Shown here: positions 56,234 to 62,160 of the stretch, piece by piece
Numbering within the stretch: position 1 is the first letter of the stretch
Layout: the number at the start of each line of letters is the position of its first letter
Source of the DNA: Streptomyces sp. NBC_00377
GTDB lineage: Bacteria > Actinomycetota > Actinomycetes > Streptomycetales > Streptomycetaceae
Direction of reading: 5' to 3'
Assembly: GCF_036075115.1 (NCBI RefSeq)
Contig: NZ_CP107958.1
Coordinates: forward strand, 3,782,001-3,846,000
DNA: 64,000 nt
The notes under the pieces: model-generated
What the model was told of the DNA's origin: nothing
The model's database searches: none
Seen by the model: only the letters and a program-made list of their open reading frames with translations
Translations under genes and position numbers: made by a program

Positions 56234-57643
56234 GTGCGAACCTTGACTTTGGACGCGTACCTAAATGGCCCCGATGTAACCAATTTGCGATTCAGAGACG
56301 CTGTCACAATTTTCGAATATGACATGGTCATTTGGGACCCCGCCAACACTCTTGAGACGTACCATTCATCGAGTTACCACAAAGGCCACCCTCGCATTGC
56401 AGATTACGACACAAGCGCCATCGCGCAGGACATCGGGAGGCGTCACAAAGAGTTCAAGGAGTTCCTTGATATGGGAAGAACCTTGGCGATCTTCGTAGCG
56501 CCTGAACAGCAATTCTGGTACGCCACTGGAAAACGGCAGGGGGCGGGAGGAAAAAATCAACCGGTAAAAAATATTATCGACCGTGCAGACTTGGTTGAAT
56601 TGGTTACACCAGCCCCCTTCAAAGTAACAACAGGCGAAGGCACCCGGATTTCCGCCCGCCATCAAGGCTACCGATCCCTACTGAGCGCGAATACCGAGCG
56701 ATGGTGGTTTCGCGCCATTCTTGACGAATTTCCCGGTGACCCCCTCGCCGTAGTTGCCGGAACGAATAAGTGCGTTGGCGCAATTCATCGGAACGAAAAG
56801 GGTGGCATCCTGCTTCTCTTGCCAGACTTTAAAGGACCTGACTATCCAGAAATCCAGCAAGACGTCGAAGAAAACGACAATCTCCAACTGATCAACTCTA
56901 AAGAGGAACTTGTGTTGGCGATGGAATCGGCAGAGCAGCGCTTTGACCAAGCGTCCGTGGAACTCATGACTTGGATAGAGTCTCTTCGTATCACGGGCAC
57001 CGAGCCCCCGCCGCCTTGGCTTCACCGCTACCGCTTCGCCGAAGATGCAACAACAGCCCAGAAAATTACGGAACTAGAAAAGGAGAAGGATAGGATCTGT
57101 GCGGAAATCGAAGAATTCCAGAAGCATAATGACGTCTCCGATAAATGGAAACGATTGCTGTACGCCTCCGGAGATGAGCTGGAAGAACAGGTGATGGCGG
57201 CATTCAGTCTGCTCGGTTTCCATGTCGAGCGAGGGCCAGAGGGGCGAGCTGACATAATCCTGCAAACGGACACGCAACGTGCGGTCGTTGAGGTTAAAGG
57301 ACTAAATGGCAGCGCAGCAGAGAAGAACGCGGCACAGCTTGAAAAATGGATCTCAGAGGAGATGTTGAACGGTTCCGGAAAAGCAAAGGGTATCCTTGTG
57401 GTGAACAGCCATCGACAACTGCCGGTGGACGCAAGAACCGCCCCTTCTTTTCCTCATCAAATGGTCACGTTCAGTACGGCACGGGAACACTGCCTTGTCA
57501 CCTCAGTTCAACTTCTCGCGATGGTTCGCGCGGTGATGGAAGACGGAACCTGTGCCCCCTCGATCACTGAGAGCCTGATGCGGACAAACGGCACCATGTC
57601 AGGCTGGGAGGACGTGGCTGGACTTTTCGTCAGCGAGCGGTGA
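56234..57643 (+). CDS. Unrecognised protein with C-terminal PD-(D/E)XK nuclease domain
   Basis: 469 aa, GTG start with GAAGG nine bases upstream. Base composition is clearly lower in GC than its neighbours and codon use is atypical, so it was acquired from elsewhere. Residues ~10-215 form an alpha/beta domain (FEYDMVIWDPANTLETYHSS; RRHKEFKEFLDMGRTLAIFV; LAVVAGTNKCVGAIHRNEKG; GILLLLPDF), with an arrangement that reminds me of glutamine-amidotransferase-like folds. A coiled coil follows (~272-300, ITELEKEKDRICAEIEEFQK). The nuclease domain has Asp340 (GRADIIL) and Glu353-x-Lys355 (AVVEVKG), the PD-(D/E)XK triad. A phage- or plasmid-defence role is inferred from the nuclease, the position as element cargo and the composition. 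Confidence 0.7.
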   Translation: MRTLTLDAYLNGPDVTNLRFRDAVTIFEYDMVIWDPANTLETYHSSSYHKGHPRIADYDTSAIAQDIGRRHKEFKEFLDMGRTLAIFVAPEQQFWYATGKRQGAGGKNQPVKNIIDRADLVELVTPAPFKVTTGEGTRISARHQGYRSLLSANTERWWFRAILDEFPGDPLAVVAGTNKCVGAIHRNEKGGILLLLPDFKGPDYPEIQQDVEENDNLQLINSKEELVLAMESAEQRFDQASVELMTWIESLRITGTEPPPPWLHRYRFAEDATTAQKITELEKEKDRICAEIEEFQKHNDVSDKWKRLLYASGDELEEQVMAAFSLLGFHVERGPEGRADIILQTDTQRAVVEVKGLNGSAAEKNAAQLEKWISEEMLNGSGKAKGILVVNSHRQLPVDARTAPSFPHQMVTFSTAREHCLVTSVQLLAMVRAVMEDGTCAPSITESLMRTNGTMSGWEDVAGLFVSER

Positions 57644-57839
57644 TCCCGACAAGGTGACAGCTAGGTGACCCACAAATAGCTGGACATGTTGTTTCAGCGA
57701 CACAAAGAAGGAGGATAGACAGCGCTGCCCGGCCTGTAATTCCTGTCATCCCCGTCGCGTGCACCGCTGTGGATGGTTTCGGACGGGGGCGAACGAGACG
57801 GAAAGTGATACGGAGACCCGTCCGGCTGACTGCTAGGCG

Positions 57840-58517
57840 TCAGAGGCTAGAGGCTTCCAGAGTTGCGATTAGAGCAGCCGGGTCGCCGTCGTACAACAGG
57901 TGCGGTTCATCGACCTTCGGGGGAATGAACCGCGTGCGGTACCGCTGTAGGTCGCTCTCGGAGAAGTAGATCGAGTTGGGATCATTCGCGTGGAACTCGT
58001 TGCGCTTGCTGATCCTCGCCCAAAGCTCCTCGTGGCTTGCTTCGAGATACACGAGCACGGGGATAGCGCCGACATCGGTGGCGATTCCTCGCCACTTAGC
58101 GCGATCCTCGGGCGTCCAGAAGCCGTGGTCCACCACGACATCGCGCCCGGCCTTGAGATGCTCCCTGAGTTCATCCGCCACGTCTTCGAGGACCGGTCGC
58201 TCAAGAGTGGGGAAGGTGCCTCGAGGGAAGTCCACTCCATACACCCCGTGTCGGCGGTACATCTCTTCGTCCGGGCACAGTCGCACAAACCCGCGGTCTG
58301 TGAGGGCGCGGGACAGCGTGGTCTTGCCCGAGCCGGGGAGCCCGGCCATCAAGACGCAAAAGGGTGGGCGTGGTGACATCGACCTTGCCATGCTCTGGGA
58401 TATGACGGCCATCTCCGCTTGGGCTTCGAGCGTGATTGCGCCGGCCCTGCGGGCCGCAAGAAGTGACCCTAGGCGCTCTTGAGTCAGGTTCGCGAGCGTG
58501 TCATCCACGACGGTCAC
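57840..58517 (-). CDS. P-loop kinase (AAA_33 / zeta-like ATPase)
   Basis: 225 aa, GTG start overlapping the regulator stop by four bases (GTGA). Walker A is GLPGSGKTT (59-67); RLCPDEEMYRRHG and VVVDHGFWTPEDR are the substrate-side and Walker-B-like segments; VYLEASHEELWARISKRN is a typical kinase lid. The pattern fits small-molecule or polynucleotide 5'-kinases and zeta toxins; substrate unknown. Coupled to the GntR gene, so it belongs to the element's control unit. 57644-57839 shows no gene. Confidence 0.8.
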   Translation of the reverse strand: MTVVDDTLANLTQERLGSLLAARRAGAITLEAQAEMAVISQSMARSMSPRPPFCVLMAGLPGSGKTTLSRALTDRGFVRLCPDEEMYRRHGVYGVDFPRGTFPTLERPVLEDVADELREHLKAGRDVVVDHGFWTPEDRAKWRGIATDVGAIPVLVYLEASHEELWARISKRNEFHANDPNSIYFSESDLQRYRTRFIPPKVDEPHLLYDGDPAALIATLEASSL

Positions 58518-59272
58518 GGAGAGACCTCCGATTCCGTGCGCCAGGTACGGCCAGGGCCTCCGAGGTCCACGCCGTATTCAACGATGTTGCCCTCGCTGTC
58601 GACGAACTTTGCCGTCATCACGACCACCGGTTCGGCCGGCGGGTTTTCGGGATCCAACTCCAAGAGCCGCGCGTACTCGGGGGTGATCAAGCGGGCAGAG
58701 GCACTGTCGATGCGGTGACTGATCGGGTGGCCAGTCACCTGGGCAATGAGCTGAAGCGACGTTCCCCCTGCCAGGCGCTCACTCGCCGCCAGTTGGGGAA
58801 TCAACTTCCCGTAACGGGCGGGAATCCATGACGTGCTGTGGGCGACGATGCCGTGCCGGTCCCGGTAGACCCTGCTTCGGCGGATCACATCGGAGCCTGG
58901 CCTAATGTCCAGCGCCTGGGCTACTTCGGCGGGCGCGGGCACTACGCCGGCCTGATGTGAGTCGGACCGTTCACCCGCCCCCCAACTGGACCCGGTGCGG
59001 CGCCCCCGGTCCTGACGCTGGGCGCCCGAAGACATCGGAGCCGGCTGGTCTAGAACCTCCGTCCCGATACCGTGGATCCCTCGGACAAGACCCTCGTTGC
59101 GCAACTTGCGCAGGGCCTTCTCAGCCGTCGCGGTGCTCACTTTCCACTCTTCCGCGAGGTTCTTGATGCTCGGCAAGAGTGATCCCGGCTGTAGCTGACC
59201 GGACGAAATCAGCTCGGTGTAGTGGGCGGCAATCTTCGCGTACGGCGCCCGATTGTCAGCCTGGCCTGCCAT
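58514..59272 (-). CDS. GntR family regulator with UTRA domain
   Basis: 252 aa. Winged helix at ~10-74 (YAKIAAHYTELISSGQLQPG; LLPSIKNLAEEWKVSTATAE; KALRKLRNEGLVRGIHGIGT) and UTRA ligand domain at ~105-245. GGAGCAGGA precedes the ATG. Such regulators (KorSA of pSAM2 is an example) keep conjugative elements quiescent. The upstream region has three copies of GGGAACC, a plausible autoregulatory operator. Confidence 0.88.
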   Translation of the reverse strand: MAGQADNRAPYAKIAAHYTELISSGQLQPGSLLPSIKNLAEEWKVSTATAEKALRKLRNEGLVRGIHGIGTEVLDQPAPMSSGAQRQDRGRRTGSSWGAGERSDSHQAGVVPAPAEVAQALDIRPGSDVIRRSRVYRDRHGIVAHSTSWIPARYGKLIPQLAASERLAGGTSLQLIAQVTGHPISHRIDSASARLITPEYARLLELDPENPPAEPVVVMTAKFVDSEGNIVEYGVDLGGPGRTWRTESEVSP

Positions 59273-59301
59273 TTTTCCTGCTCCCTGTCGTCACTTCCCT
59301 G

Positions 59302-59349
59302 AGGTTCCCTAGCCTACCGCTTGACACCGCAGGGAACCCTAGGGAACCT
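59302..59349. promoter_or_regulatory. GGGAACC operator cluster of the GntR regulator
   Basis: AGGTTCCCTAG (59302-59312) is the exact reverse complement of CTAGGGAACCT (59339-59349); a third core GGGAACC is at 59332-59338. A minus-strand -10 (TAGGCT, 59311-59316) lies against the first copy, and TTGACA (59321-59326) faces the plus strand. The spread fits repression of both directions. Confidence 0.55.
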
Positions 59350-59410
59350 TAGGGATGTGCCCGGAGGGGAGCCCCCGCAAGGGGGTGAGTACGAAGTGAG
59401 CACGCATTGA

Positions 59411-59591
59411 TTGAGAACTCAACAGAGTGCCGATCCAGCCGCCTGTACACGGGCGGTCGATGGGTCGCGAAGTAAGCCCGAGTACTCACGGTCCTTGACG
59501 CCTCACTACGGGGCGTCATGGGCCGTGGCTGCTCGGCCGAGCAGACCAACAACAACGGCGAGCGGCTCCCGGGGGGCAACCCGGGAGCCGC
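59411..59591 (+). promoter_or_regulatory. Structured leader before the conjugation gene row
   Basis: In order: palindrome TTGAGAACTCAA (59411-59422) continuing ACAGAGTGCC; hairpin GACGCC/GGCGTC at about 59498-59518; 16-base palindrome CTGCTCGGCCGAGCAG (59529-59544); perfect 12-bp hairpin GCGGCTCCCGGG (59562-59573) / CCCGGGAGCCGC (59580-59591) 38 bases before the next gene. No coding signal. Likely a long regulated leader. Confidence 0.5.
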
Positions 59592-59629
59592 GTTCGGGCC
59601 GTTCCACCTACCAGGGAGAACACGACCCA

Positions 59630-59899
59630 ATGGAACACATCGTCACTGTTCAGGTGGTTGTTACCGCCGACGAGTACGACCGCGAGCCGACGTTCGCGGA
59701 GCTGGACGCGATCGAGCTGGAGTCCCCGCTGATCCTGGCGGAGGTCGACCTGCTCGACGCGCAGATCAAGGCCTTGGACCACCCCGAGAACGAGGTCGAC
59801 ACCCGCCGCATCCGCCGGGCCCGTAACCGGGTCCTGTCCGCCCGCCGGGACCTGACCAACCGCACCGCCACCGCGACCGCGCCGGGTGGTGCGGCGTGA
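59630..59899 (+). CDS. DUF6284-like small protein
   Basis: 89 aa, AGGGAGAA nine bases before the ATG. MEHIVTVQVVVTADEYDREP, TFAELDAIELESPLILAEVD, LLDAQIKALDHPENEVDTRR. I recognise the FAELDAIE...LILAEVDLLDAQI pattern as DUF6284, common in Streptomyces AICEs; function unknown. Helical and acidic in the middle, basic near the end. Overlaps the next gene by four bases (GTGA). Confidence 0.75.
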   Translation: MEHIVTVQVVVTADEYDREPTFAELDAIELESPLILAEVDLLDAQIKALDHPENEVDTRRIRRARNRVLSARRDLTNRTATATAPGGAA

Positions 59900-60345
59900 G
59901 TGCCCCAACGCAGAACCTGACCGCCGCGCACGCTGAGGTGAAGGCGGAGATCGCCCGGACGGACGCGAAGACGGCGCTGCTGCTGGCATTCGTCGGCGCT
60001 GTCCTCGCCGGGGCCTGGACGATCGCCCGTGACCTGCCCCTGAGTGTTCCCGCCCACGTGGTGGGCGGGGCGGGGATGGTGCTGCTGGTCGCGGCGGCCG
60101 CTCTGCTGCTGCTGTCGGTGCGTCCGAACCTGCGCGGCCGGCACGGCTTCCCGCTGTGGGCCACGCTCACCCCCGACGAGATCACCGCCACCGTCAACGG
60201 CGGCGACGTCGCTGCCGACGTCGCCGGACTGTCCCGGCTGGCTGTCTCCAAGTTCACCTGCCTGCGCCGCGCGGTCGACCTCACCTGCGCCGGCGGGGGG
60301 CTGCTCGTCCTCGCCGTCCTGCTCGCGGTCGGGGGTGCGGCATGA
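59896..60345 (+). CDS. Pycsar-effector-like transmembrane protein
   Basis: 149 aa. Membrane segments at ~26-44, 53-75 and 127-147. The start AHAEVKAEIARTDAKTALLL then AFVGAVLAG matches the PycTM/DUF5706 pattern (aspartate-lysine before the first helix) of Pycsar effector proteins, which disrupt membranes when a cyclic pyrimidine nucleotide is made. No pyrimidine cyclase is visible in the element part seen. Coupling to DUF6284 and DUF2637 genes suggests a role in conjugal spread instead. GTG start. Confidence 0.75.
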   Translation: MSAPTQNLTAAHAEVKAEIARTDAKTALLLAFVGAVLAGAWTIARDLPLSVPAHVVGGAGMVLLVAAAALLLLSVRPNLRGRHGFPLWATLTPDEITATVNGGDVAADVAGLSRLAVSKFTCLRRAVDLTCAGGGLLVLAVLLAVGGAA

Positions 60346-61226
60346 AGCCCAAGGCCCTGTGGTCCGCTGTGGGGCGGGCCAAGACCGTGCTGCCCGCCGT
60401 GGCTATGACGGCCGTGTCCATGGTCCTCACCCTCGCCGTGGTCGTGATGTGGCTCGGTGCTGTGATGCCGTGGCCGGTCGCGCTGGTCGTCGGTCTCGGT
60501 ATCGACGGGGGATGGCTGGCCACCCTCGCCTACGAACGTCGGCTGGCCGCGCAGGGCGACCACAGCAACGGCGTGACCGCCGTCGGCTGGTTCTTCGGCC
60601 TGGTCGCTACCGGCGTGCTGGTCGCTCACGCGCTGCTGGTGGAGGAGTCTCCCGGTGGGTGGCTCGCCGTGGCGTGGCTGCCCGTCGCGGCCAAGGCCCT
60701 GTGGCTGGTGCATGGCCTGTGGGAGCGCACCGCGCTCACCCCGTCCGCCCTGGGGGCGATCCGGGGCATTCAGCAGGAAGCGCGGGATGAGGCGGCCGTG
60801 GCTCGTGCCCGGCTGCGGGCGGAAGCGGGCACGGAGGAAACCAGGTTGACGGCCGTGACGCAGGCCGGGGCGCGCGTCGCACGCGTGCAGGCCAAGACCG
60901 CCGCCACCCTCGCCGAAGCCTGGTCGACGCTGGAGAAAGCCCGGCAGGGGGAGGGCACGGGCAGGGCGCTGACCAGCGTGACGGGCCGCGTCACACCCGA
61001 CGTCACACCCGCGTGGGACCTGCCCGTGTGGGGCCCCACCGAGCCCGTTCCCGCGCTGGAAGCAGGCCCCGCGCTCACCGACGCGCAGCTTGACGCGCTG
61101 GTCGACACGATCCGGCACAGCGAGACGCCGGCGCTGTCGTATCGCGAGATGGCCGTGCGGTTCCGGGCGGCCGGACACTCCGCATCTGAAGTCCGGTTGC
61201 GGCAGGCGTGGAAGCGCGTCGCCTGA
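60342..61226 (+). CDS. DUF2637 / Spd-like membrane protein
   Basis: 294 aa. About four hydrophobic segments (20-42, 44-63, 79-100, 106-124), then a long Ala/Glu/Arg helical region (IQQEARDEAAVARARLRAEA, VQAKTAATLAEAWSTLEKAR), and a C-terminal helix-turn-helix-like end LSYREMAVRFRAAGHSASEV. This layout matches DUF2637 proteins of Streptomyces plasmids, thought to help intramycelial spread with TraB. ATG overlaps the previous stop (ATGA); the open frame upstream of it is the preceding gene in another frame. Confidence 0.8.
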   Translation: MKPKALWSAVGRAKTVLPAVAMTAVSMVLTLAVVVMWLGAVMPWPVALVVGLGIDGGWLATLAYERRLAAQGDHSNGVTAVGWFFGLVATGVLVAHALLVEESPGGWLAVAWLPVAAKALWLVHGLWERTALTPSALGAIRGIQQEARDEAAVARARLRAEAGTEETRLTAVTQAGARVARVQAKTAATLAEAWSTLEKARQGEGTGRALTSVTGRVTPDVTPAWDLPVWGPTEPVPALEAGPALTDAQLDALVDTIRHSETPALSYREMAVRFRAAGHSASEVRLRQAWKRVA

Positions 61227-61573
61227 TGGCGACGCTGCCGGTCTACCGGTGGCGCCTGGCTCCGGACGGCTACCCCACCCGCCGCCAACTCCGCGCCGAT
61301 GGCCTGCGCCCTGGTGGTCAGGGGGTGGCCGCGCAACTCGAACGCCCGCGCCGGCGTCGCGGCCCGCTGGTCGCCTACCTCTACCGCGTCGACCTCGCCA
61401 AGCCCGTGCGCCCGATGACGCCGGCCCGGTGGGCGGCTCTGGCCAAGGCCAACGCCGCCCGCCGCACCTGCCCTTCCTGCCGTCGCGACGCCGGATACGT
61501 CATCCCGTCGTCCCTCGGCATGTGCGTGCCCTGCGCCTACCCCGAACCCACCGAAGCTTTGAGGAGTGCCTGA
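61226..61573 (+). CDS. RRQRL-motif zinc-binding-like protein
   Basis: 115 aa, start shares one base with the previous stop (TGATG). Contains YPTRRQLRADGLRPGG near residue 18, a central basic stretch, and Cys pairs TCPSC (residues ~80-84) and MCVPC (~100-104), a zinc knuckle. Proteins with an RRQ(R)L motif and this knuckle occur beside traB in Streptomyces elements. Function unknown. Confidence 0.7.
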   Translation: MATLPVYRWRLAPDGYPTRRQLRADGLRPGGQGVAAQLERPRRRRGPLVAYLYRVDLAKPVRPMTPARWAALAKANAARRTCPSCRRDAGYVIPSSLGMCVPCAYPEPTEALRSA

Positions 61574-61574
61574 C

Positions 61575-61892
61575 ATGGGCAAGCCCGACACCCGCCGCCT
61601 GGACAAGGCGATTCAGCAGACCACCCGCAAGCTCGAAGCGGTCCGTAACCGTGAGATGTGGCCGCTGGACGGCCGCGAGCGGCGGGCCGTCCTGGCGGGT
61701 CTCGCCGGCGGCTCGTACCGCGTGCTGCGGGGTGAGACCCCGTCCCGCGCGGAACGCAAGCTGGAGACCGCCTGGAGTTCTGCGGAGACCCGGCTGGTCG
61801 CGGAGATCGCCGCGCTCACGACCGAACGGCAGCGCGTCGTGAACGAGCACGCCAAGGCCAAGGCCGCCAAGAAGTCGTCCGGGTGGTGGTGA
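61575..61892 (+). CDS. Small basic helical protein, unknown
   Basis: 105 aa; GAGGAG eight bases before the ATG. MGKPDTRRLDKAIQQTTRKL, LDGRERRAVLAGLAGGSYRV, then a predicted coiled helix SSAETRLVAEIAALTTERQR and a Lys-rich end KAAKKSSGWW. No family recognised; element-specific. Confidence 0.65.
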   Translation: MGKPDTRRLDKAIQQTTRKLEAVRNREMWPLDGRERRAVLAGLAGGSYRVLRGETPSRAERKLETAWSSAETRLVAEIAALTTERQRVVNEHAKAKAAKKSSGWW

Positions 61893-62077
61893 GGATGCCG
61901 CTACCGGTCCTGACATCGCACTTTCACTGCCCGGACTGCGGGCCGCTCGTGTTCGGCGTGACCCGGGCCATCTGTGGCCAGGTGATCCCCGCTCCGGTCG
62001 TCGGCAACGGGCCCGAACGCAAGTGCCCACCCTGCAAGGCGGCACTGCGCGCCCACAAGACCAGCCACCGCCGCTGA
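61889..62077 (+). CDS. Small zinc-ribbon-like protein
   Basis: 62 aa from the GTG overlapping the previous stop (GTGA), or 60 aa from ATG at 61895. FHCPDCGPLVFGVTRAIC and KCPPCKAALRAHKT supply two CxxC pairs and an extra Cys. The spacing suits a single zinc ribbon. Function unknown. Confidence 0.65.
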   Translation: MRMPLPVLTSHFHCPDCGPLVFGVTRAICGQVIPAPVVGNGPERKCPPCKAALRAHKTSHRR

Positions 62078-62083
62078 ACCCTC

Positions 62084-62112
62084 GGGCGCCGGCCCCCGCG
62101 CGGCCGGCGCCC
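62084..62112 (+). terminator. Hairpin upstream of the translocase gene
   Basis: A perfect 11-bp stem GGGCGCCGGCC (62084-62094) / GGCCGGCGCCC (62102-62112), loop CCCGCGC, starting 7 bases past the previous stop. Could end the small-gene transcript or limit translocase expression. Confidence 0.55.
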
Positions 62113-62160
62113 GCCCTTCCTCTTCTTGCCTCGTTCACCGCAGTCAGGAGCCTTCCCGCC

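Noticed and set aside
59630..62077. A complete Pycsar defence system
   Set aside because: Only the effector-like membrane protein is visible; no cyclase domain occurs in the window, so calling a full system would go beyond the evidence.
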